A DNA stretch of 23,102 nucleotides, from the IMG/VR virus record IMGVR_UViG_3300049893_001704, positions 1 to 23,102 of that record. One strand, given 5' to 3'. Shown one piece after another: positions 1-7,361 of this stretch; within the stretch, counting starts at the first letter, position 1, and each line of letters starts with the position of its first letter. The DNA is from a virus. Made by a program: the position numbers and the translations under genes. The notes beneath the pieces are model-generated. The model saw nothing but the letters and a program-made list of their open reading frames with translations, did no database searches and had not been told where the DNA came from.

Positions 1-155
1 CTAGCAGGCGGATAGTTGCCAGACCAATTGGCGCGGATATACTGTCTGCCATATTCAGCCAGGGCTTGGGTCGGTTTGTCGCTGGCTTCTTTGGATTGCA
101 GTTGCTTTCGCAGCGCGTCCAGTTTGCGCGTGTGCGCTTGCACATCCCAGTTCAT
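1..155 (-). CDS. Truncated N-terminus of a tail gene
   Basis: The ATG at 155 overlaps the preceding stop (ATGA) and the frame stays open to the window edge, giving 51 residues: MNWDVQAHTRKLDALRKQL, then a charged helix, then EYGRQYIRANWSGNYPPA. Continuation off the window is certain; the identity is not. A tape measure is expected near this place, but the NWSGNYPPA pattern is closer to HK97 gp10-like or other minor tail proteins. Only the N-terminal fragment is visible. Confidence 0.7.
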   Translation of the reverse strand, partial: MNWDVQAHTRKLDALRKQLQSKEASDKPTQALAEYGRQYIRANWSGNYPPA

Positions 156-376
156 CGTTTTTTGGCGTTCATTTCTGCTTGGTGTCGGTCAGCGGTAGCA
201 TTGGCGTCCAGGTATTCCAGCATAGCATCAATCCACACCTGTTCCTCCGCCTCCCATTGGCTCGGCACGCCGCCGTAGTGCTTGCACAACCGAGCGATTT
301 TGACCATATGCACCAACTCAGGGTCTCGTATCGGCTCGCCAAACATGCGGGAAATATAGATTTCCCGCCCTAACCT
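152..376 (-). CDS. Tail assembly chaperone frameshift extension (gpT-like part)
   Basis: This is the -1 frame extension of the chaperone at 370-669. After slipping it adds RLGREIYISR and then the 64 residues that begin at the ATG at 346, giving a fused protein of about 172 aa. The extension has HMVKIARLCKHYGGVPSQWEAEEQVW and an Ala/Asp-rich helical end. The ATG at 346 lies directly after the hairpin and has no good ribosome binding site, so independent initiation is unlikely. In lambda the equivalent gpGT fusion bridges chaperone and tape measure. Its stop overlaps the next gene's ATG. Confidence 0.85.
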   Translation of the reverse strand, partial: RLGREIYISRMFGEPIRDPELVHMVKIARLCKHYGGVPSQWEAEEQVWIDAMLEYLDANATADRHQAEMNAKKR

Positions 377-382
377 TTTGGG
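347..382 (-). promoter_or_regulatory. Programmed -1 ribosomal frameshift signal
   Basis: The minus strand carries the canonical slippery heptamer C-CCA-AAA (376-382), correctly phased with the chaperone reading frame. After a seven-base spacer comes a perfect hairpin: a 9-bp stem GCGGGAAAT/ATTTCCCGC (360-368 with 347-355) and a four-base loop. The -1 frame is open from the slip site through the ATG at 346 to the stop at 152. Heptamer, spacing and stem together meet the standard description of such signals. Confidence 0.9.
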
Positions 383-669
383 AGGTCTTGATTCAGCAGT
401 TTGGCTTGCAGCGTATCCAGCACGAAATTGGCGTCACTGATGTCCATTTCTTCTAGGGCATCCAGCGAAACGGGGATGGGTTTACCCGTCAAATCCGTGA
501 AACTCCAAGACCGGATAAACCCTTTACCAATGAGGTATTCAAACGCCTCCCGGATGGTGAGCGGCTCGCCTTTTTTCCCTTTTTCGTCAGCCATAATCTG
601 ACGGAAAATAAGGCGCATGGTTTCCTCACGCGCCTTAAAGGGAATGAAAATATCCACTTCCCTAGCCAT
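370..669 (-). CDS. Tail assembly chaperone, short (gpG-like) form
   Basis: Predicted protein of 99 aa. A charged, helical protein (AREETMRLIFRQIMADEKGKKG; EPLTIREAFEYLIGKGFI; ISDANFVLDTLQAKLL) placed straight after the tube gene. In lambda and many siphoviruses such a protein and its frameshifted extension guide tape-measure and tube assembly. The ATG at 669 is chosen over a GTG two codons earlier because it makes the TAATG overlap. The 0-frame stop TAG follows the slippery site by one codon. See the frameshift signal at 347-382. Confidence 0.88.
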   Translation of the reverse strand: MAREVDIFIPFKAREETMRLIFRQIMADEKGKKGEPLTIREAFEYLIGKGFIRSWSFTDLTGKPIPVSLDALEEMDISDANFVLDTLQAKLLNQDLPKG

Positions 670-1082
670 TACCACACGCCATCTTCGTCGTTGAACAGCA
701 TATCGCCCGTAAATTGGAAATCTACCGAACGTGCCACCACATCGTCATATTTGAATGGCTTGCTGTGCCCGGTGACAATTGCCACCACACCGCCCTTGGG
801 CTTGCCCGTCGCAGTGCCTTCGTGACCCCATAACAGCGTGCCAGATGTGCCGACTCTGAACTTGGTGGTCAGCGCGGTTCCGGCAGTACCTTCGTACATG
901 TAGGTCAGCTTGGCGGTTCCATTTTTCAGGGTAGCAATAAAGCTGCGACTGGTTTCAGACCCCGCGCTTTTGTCTACCGTGTCAACCGACTGCTCAACGT
1001 CAAAATTGCGGAACCCACTGATGGCTTGCCCAGCAAAGCTGATATAGCCAGCGGTTCCGACGATACGATCTGCATTTGCCAT
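669..1082 (-). CDS. Major tail tube protein
   Basis: Predicted protein of 137 aa. It begins MANADRIVGTAGYISFAGQ and is rich in Gly/Thr beta strands (TAKLTYMYEG, FRVGTSGTLLWG, VAIVTGHSKPF, RSVDFQFTGDM), consistent with the small beta-barrel tube subunit. The best ribosome binding site of the tail region precedes it, fitting high expression. It sits between tail terminator and the frameshifted chaperone pair, exactly where siphovirus tube proteins lie. Its stop overlaps the chaperone start as TAATG. Confidence 0.85.
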   Translation of the reverse strand: MANADRIVGTAGYISFAGQAISGFRNFDVEQSVDTVDKSAGSETSRSFIATLKNGTAKLTYMYEGTAGTALTTKFRVGTSGTLLWGHEGTATGKPKGGVVAIVTGHSKPFKYDDVVARSVDFQFTGDMLFNDEDGVW

Positions 1083-1085
1083 TGT

Positions 1086-1098
1086 CTAATCCTCCTAG
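1086..1098 (-). promoter_or_regulatory. Strong ribosome binding site of the tail tube gene, flanked by short arms
   Basis: The minus strand reads CTAGGAGGATTAG ending three bases before the ATG at 1082. The AGGAGG core is flanked by CTA/TAG plus a G-T pair. Strong initiation is expected for an abundant tail protein. The short inverted arms echo those before 22663 and 19611 but are weaker. Confidence 0.5.
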
Positions 1099-1505
1099 TA
1101 TGGTGAATGGCTTGCATTGCCCCGCAACAAAACGCGGTAGGTTCCTCCCGCGTGGTAAATCTTTTGGTTGTTTACCATTTCAATAAATTGGAATTGATTA
1201 ACCGCCGTGACCCATAACGTTGTCCAATTGGCATCTACCGTTAGACTCTGGTAGTTCAAGGCTGACCGAATATTATTTTGAACGCTCCCCGCTGTTTGGG
1301 GATTATTGCTTACCACCTTGACCAGCCACATGTCCGAACGTAAATCTACCGCGTCCTGATGACTCTCTTCGCTTGCCGAGCAGCTAAATACCACATAGGG
1401 GTAAGCCGTGCTTTGGGGAGCGACATCGGCATAAATGGCTGACCCCGCTACCACTGTGCCTGCAATCAGTTTGTTGTAGATGGCTGTACCTGCATTAAAT
1501 ATCAT
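1095..1505 (-). CDS. Tail terminator / tail completion protein (DUF3168-like)
   Basis: Predicted protein of 136 aa. It has an N-terminal helix (IYNKLIAGTVVAG), the YPYVVFSCSASEES segment typical of DUF3168-like tail terminators, a DMWLVKVVS strand, a helix around NNIRSALNY, and a C-terminal strand with GGTYRVLLRG. These proteins cap the tail tube and join it to the head. Position between stopper and tube genes agrees. The start at 1505 has a weak ribosome binding site, so expression likely depends on coupling with the previous gene three bases upstream. Confidence 0.82.
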   Translation of the reverse strand: MIFNAGTAIYNKLIAGTVVAGSAIYADVAPQSTAYPYVVFSCSASEESHQDAVDLRSDMWLVKVVSNNPQTAGSVQNNIRSALNYQSLTVDANWTTLWVTAVNQFQFIEMVNNQKIYHAGGTYRVLLRGNASHSPY

Positions 1506-1508
1506 GGC

Positions 1509-1868
1509 TTAATCCAATTTGCTCACCAAAGCCCGCCGCGCTGCTCGAAAACTGTGATCATCCCATAAGGCGCGGATTTCGTAACTGTCGCTGTTGATGG
1601 TCACTTTATCATGTGGTCTGATGTCGGTAGATGAGGGAACGGTCAGCATGTAGTAATTCCCCTCCGCCTCCCGACTCCCTACAATATCTTGGATTACCTG
1701 ACGCTTGGCTTTTGCCAGCATACAATCCGCTGTACCCGCTGCTACCGTGCCAGGGATTTCATACCCCCCTACCGTGCTGTTATTTTCGCGGTAGATGATA
1801 GCGGTTTGATCCATCAGGCTTTCCAGGTCAGCGCGAATGCTGGCGAGTTCGGTAGCGGATAGGCTCAT
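1509..1868 (-). CDS. Head closure / head-tail joining protein
   Basis: Predicted protein of 119 aa. The pattern (N-terminal helix, MDQTAIIYRENNSTVGGYEI, CMLAKAKRQ, YYMLTVPSSTDIRPHDKVTINSDSYEI) matches the small beta-barrel stoppers of siphoviruses, SPP1 gp16-like, in which a strand reading as 'D.v.i....yeV' is typical. It would plug the connector after packaging. It starts in an ATGA overlap with the connector gene and is followed after three bases by the tail terminator gene, the expected order. Confidence 0.78.
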   Translation of the reverse strand: MSLSATELASIRADLESLMDQTAIIYRENNSTVGGYEIPGTVAAGTADCMLAKAKRQVIQDIVGSREAEGNYYMLTVPSSTDIRPHDKVTINSDSYEIRALWDDHSFRAARRALVSKLD

Positions 1869-2710
1869 AAATCACCCCTCACCATTCGCACCGTTCGCGC
1901 CCCGGCTTGCTTTTGGAACTCCGCAGCCATCGCCAGACAGTGCTTGTGCATCTGGCTTCTGTTCATCGCTTGGTCATCCATACGGATGTCGTATTTCATC
2001 GCCACAAATGACGCCTGTTGTTTCCAGATTTCAGCGGCGGCCCGATTCAAATCATATGACCGCCCGCGTAGGTAGTAGGCACTTCCGGCGGTGTCAGCCG
2101 TAAAGCGGATATGCCCCCGGTTGTAATCCGGCGTGTAGTTGGCAGTCCCTACAGGTACATTGTTTTGGTCATGCACCTGCCAATACGCACTCCCACTGAC
2201 AGACGCCTCTAAATTCCCCAGCGGAGCATAGAAATCGTGGTAAACTGCCGTCCCCCCGCTGTTGTATTCCGTGACTGACCGGAGTTGCACGTAATCCAGT
2301 GACTTGACATGACGATCCAGTACCGACTGTAATTGATAATCCGTGTAGTAATCCATGCCGTTGACGCTGTAATCTGCCGTGCCGATATTGCACAGCCCCC
2401 GCAATTCCTGAACCAAGCCCAACATGCCTAGCCGGATTGCGTCACGTACAAAGATATTCAGCGACCGTACCCCCGTGCGGCTGCTAGCAGTCACGATGGT
2501 ATTGGTGGCTAGGTAACTGTGACCATCCACACCGCCGGACAACCACACCGTCGAGGTGGTGGTTGTGTTGCTGTTGGTTCCTTCTGTCAGACCAGCCGAA
2601 ACCGTCCAGCTTGCTGTACTGATAGTGTCACCGTCCAGCCAGTCAGACCAATTGATCTGATAATCCAAGACTTCTGTTGATGTTTTGATAAAACTATAGA
2701 CACTGTTCAT
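1865..2710 (-). CDS. Head-tail connector protein with N-terminal beta domain
   Basis: Predicted protein of 281 aa in two parts. Residues about 5-90 are a beta domain of the tail-adaptor type (TSTEVLDYQINWSDWLDGD, then SWTVSAGL, VWLSGG and TIVTASSRTGVRSLNIFV). Residues 92-281 are a head-tail adaptor-like portion with DYYTDYQLQSVLDRHV, a Gly-rich beta segment, then the YDLNRAAAEIWKQQA and RSQMHKHCLAMAAEFQ helices. Connector proteins of this kind bind below the portal. The ATG at 2710 makes an ATGA overlap with the repeat gene. The two parts are usually separate in other phages as far as recalled, so this could be a fusion. Confidence 0.75.
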   Translation of the reverse strand: MNSVYSFIKTSTEVLDYQINWSDWLDGDTISTASWTVSAGLTEGTNSNTTTTSTVWLSGGVDGHSYLATNTIVTASSRTGVRSLNIFVRDAIRLGMLGLVQELRGLCNIGTADYSVNGMDYYTDYQLQSVLDRHVKSLDYVQLRSVTEYNSGGTAVYHDFYAPLGNLEASVSGSAYWQVHDQNNVPVGTANYTPDYNRGHIRFTADTAGSAYYLRGRSYDLNRAAAEIWKQQASFVAMKYDIRMDDQAMNRSQMHKHCLAMAAEFQKQAGARTVRMVRGDL

Positions 2711-5106
2711 ACTTGACGCCTTCCATTGACCGCCACACTCGTTGGTCGGTCTGCTTGGATTGTCCGATTATTCCCCTCATCAGCCACCGCTACCCCCCTA
2801 CCCCCTTCGATGCTCACCACCGCATTGCGCTCGACTGCCGCCGTCCTATCAATTGGCGCCGCTAGCACGGCGATGATTTCAGGATTGGTGATGGTCGCTT
2901 GTACGCTAGATGGCAGTGGGGTAATCGTCGAATCCCCCGCAATAGAAATCTCAGGATCCGTGACGGTTGCCTGAACGGTTACCCAAACAGGCGTTACAAC
3001 CTGGCTCCCTAGCGTGATGAGTGCATCGGTCACAGTGGCTTGCACGGGCGCAAAATCAGGGCTGACGATCTGACTGCCCTGGGCGATGATCGGCTCGGTA
3101 ATGGTCGCTTGTGCGAGCGCGAAGACTGGGCTGACCGCCTGATTACCCTGGGCAGTGGTCGCATCAGTGACCGTCGCTTGCATTATGGCAGGCGCGGGTG
3201 TTACCGTCACATTCCCTGCTCCCACCTCAATCGTCGGATCAGTAACAGTGGCTTGCACGGTTGAGGCTGCTGGGGTAATTGTCTGATTACCTGCTACCGT
3301 CGAGGCGTCGGTAACGCTGGCTTGCACGGCGGCGATTGCGGGCGTAATAGTGACGTTGCCCTGTGCCGTTGTCGGGTTTGTAACCGTTGCCTGAACAGAA
3401 GCCGTCGCTGGCGTAGCACTCTGACTGCCTTGTACTGTGCTGGCATCCGTAATCCCTGCTTGCACGTTTGCCGTGCTAGGGGTTACGGACTGACTACCCT
3501 GGACGGTAGAGGCATTGGTAAGACTGGCTTGGGTCGAGGATGCGCTGGGGGTAATCGTCTGACTACCCTGTGCCGTTGTCGCATCCGTAACCGTTGCCTG
3601 GACATTCGCTGGGTTCGGTGTAACGACCTTATCCCCACTAGTATCTATCGTGGGATCAGTAATCGTCGCCTGCGTCGTGGCTGCGCTGGGCGTTAGGGTT
3701 TGATTACCCGCCGCTGTTGTGGCGTCTGTGATCGTTGCTTGGGTGTTTGCCGTCGCTGGCGTTTTGGTTTGCGAACCTTGGGCAACTGTCGGATTAGTGA
3801 CCGTCGCTTGTACAGTGGCGGGCGTGGGTGTCTTGGTCTGACTGCCGAGCGCGATGGTCGGATTAGTGACCGTCGCCTGTGAGGTGGCTACCGCCGGGGT
3901 CTTGGTCAGACTCCCCAGAGCAATGGTGGCATTGGTGACCGTCGCTTGTGAGGTGGCAACCGCTGGCGTAACAGTGACATTACTCGCCGCCTGGCATACC
4001 ACCTCAAACATCAGGGCTTGCCAGTAGGGGTCTGGGGCGGCGTCAGTGCTGTACCCAAATCGCATCTTCAGGGCGTCAACAATGCTGGTAGACCATCCCC
4101 CGCCAGGGTCAGTCATTTTTGCCATTCGATACTGGCTAGCCGTTTCGGACATGTCCACTGGTGTTGACGAAGTACCGAAAATGCTAACCTCACTGCCGTT
4201 CACAATGGCTATGGTCGAACCTGTATTAGCAGCCGTGCCAGCAGAGTTATAATGAACATAACCCCAGACCGCCTTGACCGTGCCTGGTGAGGCTGGTAAG
4301 TTTTCAAACTGGACTTCGGCATAATTCCCAGACCCATTGCCAGTTTGTTGCACGCGGTCAGCCGTGCTTGTCCAGTCGGTTTCATCCAGCTTGTCGTAAG
4401 CGGTTACGGTGGTTCCATTGATGTCCGAGCCGTCGCTCAATTCCATGATATTGGCGGCGTTGTTGTGTGTGCCATCCGCGTTAGGACGCAGACCAAAGAT
4501 TTTGTATTCGCCAAGCGGATAATCGCCGCTGACATCCGTACAGATAAAATCTTCAAAATAGGTTTCGGTATTCGTTGTTGTGTTGTTATCGTTGCCGAGC
4601 CGCGCGGCTGTAATAGTATCGGCAGCTTGGGCAAAGGAATGTCCTGTTTGGTCAGTGCCGTCGATTTTCCAGGCAATTGTATTCGGATTAGCCGAAACAT
4701 CTATTTTAAGATCGATCCGATACCACGTTCCTGTTGTCATGGCATTGGCGGATACAGCGGGCGTTCCCCCCGAACCAAACTCTACCTCCAGCTTGTTGGT
4801 AGAACCATTGATCCGTAGGCGCGGTGCTGACGTACTTGTTCCTAACACATTTCTGAAAAGATGAGTTGACGCTGTTGGCAGAATGCCAAAACGAACATAG
4901 AACGATGTCACTACAACAGTGGAAGTGGTAATCGTTTTCTGAATATGCTCGACCGCTGAAGCCGATGTGATATTCAGGACATACGATCCTGAGCCGCTAC
5001 GGGTAGGCGTGTTTGAAATGGCAGGGGAACCCGTGACGTTATTCCACACGTTCCCCGCCGTACTTAGTACCCCGTACTCAAAACCCGTAGCGAATAGGAT
5101 GGTCAT
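2707..5106 (-). CDS. LamG-like virion protein with a long Thr/Pro repeat stalk
   Basis: Predicted protein of 799 aa. Residues 1-190 look like a concanavalin/LamG-type beta sandwich (ATGFEYG start, RSGSGSYVL, YVRFGILP, WYRIDLKIDV, YFEDF). Residues 195-375 form a second beta-rich domain. Residues 380-744 are sixteen tandem units of 23-25 aa with consensus TPxxAxxQATVTDxTxxQGxQT. The final 55 residues form a separate C-terminal tail rich in Val and Arg. The architecture (binding-like head, long Thr/Ser/Pro stalk, anchor) suggests a fibre or surface adhesin. It lies between glycosyltransferases and connector genes; the Thr/Ser-rich stalk is a plausible glycan acceptor. No chaperone or peptidase domain is seen. 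Confidence 0.82.
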   Translation of the reverse strand: MTILFATGFEYGVLSTAGNVWNNVTGSPAISNTPTRSGSGSYVLNITSASAVEHIQKTITTSTVVVTSFYVRFGILPTASTHLFRNVLGTSTSAPRLRINGSTNKLEVEFGSGGTPAVSANAMTTGTWYRIDLKIDVSANPNTIAWKIDGTDQTGHSFAQAADTITAARLGNDNNTTTNTETYFEDFICTDVSGDYPLGEYKIFGLRPNADGTHNNAANIMELSDGSDINGTTVTAYDKLDETDWTSTADRVQQTGNGSGNYAEVQFENLPASPGTVKAVWGYVHYNSAGTAANTGSTIAIVNGSEVSIFGTSSTPVDMSETASQYRMAKMTDPGGGWSTSIVDALKMRFGYSTDAAPDPYWQALMFEVVCQAASNVTVTPAVATSQATVTNATIALGSLTKTPAVATSQATVTNPTIALGSQTKTPTPATVQATVTNPTVAQGSQTKTPATANTQATITDATTAAGNQTLTPSAATTQATITDPTIDTSGDKVVTPNPANVQATVTDATTAQGSQTITPSASSTQASLTNASTVQGSQSVTPSTANVQAGITDASTVQGSQSATPATASVQATVTNPTTAQGNVTITPAIAAVQASVTDASTVAGNQTITPAASTVQATVTDPTIEVGAGNVTVTPAPAIMQATVTDATTAQGNQAVSPVFALAQATITEPIIAQGSQIVSPDFAPVQATVTDALITLGSQVVTPVWVTVQATVTDPEISIAGDSTITPLPSSVQATITNPEIIAVLAAPIDRTAAVERNAVVSIEGGRGVAVADEGNNRTIQADRPTSVAVNGRRQV
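2875..3969 (-). repeat. Coding minisatellite, about 69-bp unit, sixteen copies
   Basis: The DNA encodes sixteen in-frame units of 23-25 codons; three units carry one or two extra codons, the last is partial. The first two units are nearly identical, the others diverged, with CAAGCGACGGTC-like (Q-A-T-V) cores most constant. The gradient from similar to diverged units suggests recent duplication at the 3969 end. Copy number could vary by slippage or recombination. Confidence 0.85.
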
Positions 5107-5573
5107 GGGAGGTTAGCAACCACCTCTTCATTAATCGCCTTGACCGACTCTGCCCACTTCCGGTACTCCAACCACGCCAAGCACAACGCCTCGGCAGGAC
5201 TGGTGGGATGCCATTGATTCATCTCATTTGTTGACTTGGTATCATCAAAGAAGTAAATCATGGCAATCCATTGAAACGTCCCATCCGGCTCCCTAACGCG
5301 CTTAATGGCTACCTTTAATTCATGGTCATTGTTTTCGTTGATGAGGGTGACCGCCTTATCCAAGCTGCTGGCGTAGGCTTCGGTCTGGATTTTGCTTTCG
5401 ACATCCTCAGCGGGTAGAAACATCTGGACGGGTTTACCCTCAGGATCAAACACCACACTATCATAGGTCGCTAAGTCTTCAGCGGTCAGCGTGGCTTGCT
5501 GCTTTTCGTCCAGGTCTTTGACGGCTATCAGTTGGTAGCCCTTTTCCTGCATGACCAGCCAGTCGATTGTCAT
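5103..5573 (-). CDS. Hypothetical protein between virion surface genes
   Basis: Predicted protein of 156 aa, not recognised. It is acidic, with alternating helical and strand-like segments (LTAEDLATYDSVVFDPEGKP; WIAMIYFFDD) and a C-terminal helical region (EALCLAWLEYRKWAESVKAI). The ATG at 5573 forms the TAATG overlap common in this operon, with GAGTGA about seven bases upstream; the alternative ATG at 5591 adds six residues. Its end overlaps the repeat protein start as ATGA. It may be an assembly chaperone or accessory of the neighbouring fibre-like proteins, by position only. Confidence 0.7.
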   Translation of the reverse strand: MTIDWLVMQEKGYQLIAVKDLDEKQQATLTAEDLATYDSVVFDPEGKPVQMFLPAEDVESKIQTEAYASSLDKAVTLINENNDHELKVAIKRVREPDGTFQWIAMIYFFDDTKSTNEMNQWHPTSPAEALCLAWLEYRKWAESVKAINEEVVANLP

Positions 5574-6451
5574 TAGATGGTCACTCGCCATTCCAGATTT
5601 TGCAGGGTCAAAATGTAGGTATCGCTCACATTCTGGCTGGCGGATAAATCATGCCAAGCCAAGACGTTACGACTGCCAACAGTAGCATGATGATTGGTAA
5701 TCACTGCGTATCGCGCCCCGGCTCCGCTATCCAGCGCTCCGCCCGAAGCCGTCCATGCCACGTCCTTAGCCTGCAATTCAGCGCGGTCATCCGTGTCATT
5801 TTCGGTGAGGGTATCAAAATCAGTCCCGTTCCGGCTCATGGTGTAGCCGCCGTCACTGTAACCCGTGCCCGTGCTGATTTGCGTCAACTCAGATAGGGTA
5901 TTGATGGAAACCGACGGCGCGGAACTGGCACGGATAAGTGCAATGTACAGATTGGATGGCGCAGACGTGGCACGGAACATATAGCCCAAGATTTCATACA
6001 TGCCCTTGTCGGTGAACTGTCCTGAATTCAGGTTCAGATTGAATTGAAAATTTTTGACAATGTAGGGCTGTCCCGCATTGGCAGTTCCTGTAGCATCCCC
6101 AAAGGCAATGATCTGCCTGTTGGCGGGAGTCGCATTATCATCCGTAATGACAATCTGCGCGGGGGCTATACTGGTGGTCGCAGTCCACTGAACATCCTTG
6201 ATCTGAACATAGGCAGTAGAACTGCCTTCGGTGTAGACATCGAAATCCGTTGCACCAGGCGTTAGGGATGCGCCATTGGTGGTGTAACCGCCATCACTAA
6301 TCTGGGTCAATTCCCCCAGCGTGTTGGTGTCGACTGTAGCAGCTACCGCGTTGGTGATGAGTGCCATATAGAAATTAGTAGGCAGGGTCGCACCTCGAAA
6401 GTAGTAATCCATAAGTAGCTTTCGCCCTCGATTTGTCCAGTTACCAGCCAT
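5573..6451 (-). CDS. Virion structural protein with duplicated beta domain
   Basis: Predicted protein of 292 aa made of two related domains, residues about 11-141 and 151-290. Matching blocks are LPTNFYMALI with APSNLYIALI, NTLGELTQIS with NTLSELTQIS, ATDFDVYTE with GTDFDTLTE, and IKDVQWTAT with AKDVAWTAS. The domain type (an xxYVALxT-like strand followed by GY and W blocks) is common in phage decoration, fibre or tail-surface proteins. The start at 6451 has AGGAG ten bases upstream. It follows the glycosyltransferases and precedes the repeat-rich LamG-like protein, so an exposed virion role is likely. Confidence 0.75.
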   Translation of the reverse strand: MAGNWTNRGRKLLMDYYFRGATLPTNFYMALITNAVAATVDTNTLGELTQISDGGYTTNGASLTPGATDFDVYTEGSSTAYVQIKDVQWTATTSIAPAQIVITDDNATPANRQIIAFGDATGTANAGQPYIVKNFQFNLNLNSGQFTDKGMYEILGYMFRATSAPSNLYIALIRASSAPSVSINTLSELTQISTGTGYSDGGYTMSRNGTDFDTLTENDTDDRAELQAKDVAWTASGGALDSGAGARYAVITNHHATVGSRNVLAWHDLSASQNVSDTYILTLQNLEWRVTI

Positions 6452-6458
6452 CGCCTAA

Positions 6459-7361
6459 TTACTCCTGATTAATGATTTCCTGTAAAATCGCTACCAGCTT
6501 GGGAGCGTCCAATGGCTCCCCTATCATCCGCTTCCGCCATGTCTCAAAGACATGACCATCACCTAGGCTGAATGCCTGTTCTATCAGACCCGCCATATCG
6601 CCCGCCCCGGCGTCCAGGGGGAACGCCAAGTCATCACAATACTGTTCCCAGTGATCCGGCAGTCTTGGATATTCATCGTCTAAGCTGGTCATAAATCCCA
6701 CTGTTGGCACTCCCTTAGCTAGGCTCATATACGCATACGTGCCAGATGCCACCACCACGTCTACCGTGTCAATGTCGGCGGTTGATCCGTCATACCGCCC
6801 GGCACGGTAGGTAATACCCGGCTCAATGGTTAGGTGATTTTGTTCCAATGTCCCCAGATACCGAACGGACAATTCAATATCATCCATTGTCCGTAGCAAC
6901 TCCCAGACAAACCCATTCCAGTACCGTTCCAATTTGCCGAGCAGCCCATGACCATCAGGATGGATAGGCGCAAATAGCACCCGCCGTCCGCTGGGCTGGC
7001 GCATAGGTCTAACCTCCGACAGAAACCATCCGCACACATAGATAGGCTTGGGATAGCCATACTTAAGCATGATGTCCCGATGTCCCTCGGCAGGCACAAG
7101 TACCGCGTCCGTTTTGGCGTAAGGCTCATACAGACCATCCCAAACCACATTCGGGTTTGCCCCGTGTGGGTAGATGACGATCTTTGCCCCGCGTTCTTTG
7201 TGCCAGTCGATGATCTGGCGATAGTCGTAAACGGGGAAATCGGTATCAATAAGCAGCACATCGGCGGCAAATCTTTCATCACTGCATTCTACGCCTTGCG
7301 ATTCCAGCGCAGCCCACAATGGCGCAGCTTTGTTTTGGTGGTTCCTCATGGCAACGCGCAT
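6459..7361 (-). CDS. GT-B fold glycosyltransferase-like protein
   Basis: Predicted protein of 300 aa. The pattern resembles CDP-glycerol transferase or UDP-sugar GT-B enzymes: IVIYPHGANPNVVWDGLY, AVLVPAEGHRDIMLKYG, RRVLFAPIHPDG opening the second half, and VVVASGTYAYMSLAKGVPTVGF as the nucleotide-binding-type segment. No signal peptide or membrane helix is evident. It starts in a TAATG overlap with the trifunctional gene and AGGTGA upstream, so the two are co-translated and probably act in one pathway. Donor and acceptor cannot be read from the sequence. Confidence 0.78.
   Translation of the reverse strand: MRVAMRNHQNKAAPLWAALESQGVECSDERFAADVLLIDTDFPVYDYRQIIDWHKERGAKIVIYPHGANPNVVWDGLYEPYAKTDAVLVPAEGHRDIMLKYGYPKPIYVCGWFLSEVRPMRQPSGRRVLFAPIHPDGHGLLGKLERYWNGFVWELLRTMDDIELSVRYLGTLEQNHLTIEPGITYRAGRYDGSTADIDTVDVVVASGTYAYMSLAKGVPTVGFMTSLDDEYPRLPDHWEQYCDDLAFPLDAGAGDMAGLIEQAFSLGDGHVFETWRKRMIGEPLDAPKLVAILQEIINQE

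Noticed and set aside
152-346. An independent 64-aa gene starting at the ATG at 346
   Set aside because: It lacks a ribosome binding site and is continuous in frame with the -1 frameshift from the preceding gene, so it is better read as the extension of the chaperone.
2875-3969. Regular repeats that at first look like a CRISPR array
   Set aside because: The unit of about 69 bp stays in one reading frame, the divergence follows protein constraints, and there are no unique spacers between constant repeats.
2707-5106. Diversity-generating retroelement target in the repeat protein
   Set aside because: No reverse transcriptase gene or template repeat with adenine-specific variation is visible in the window.
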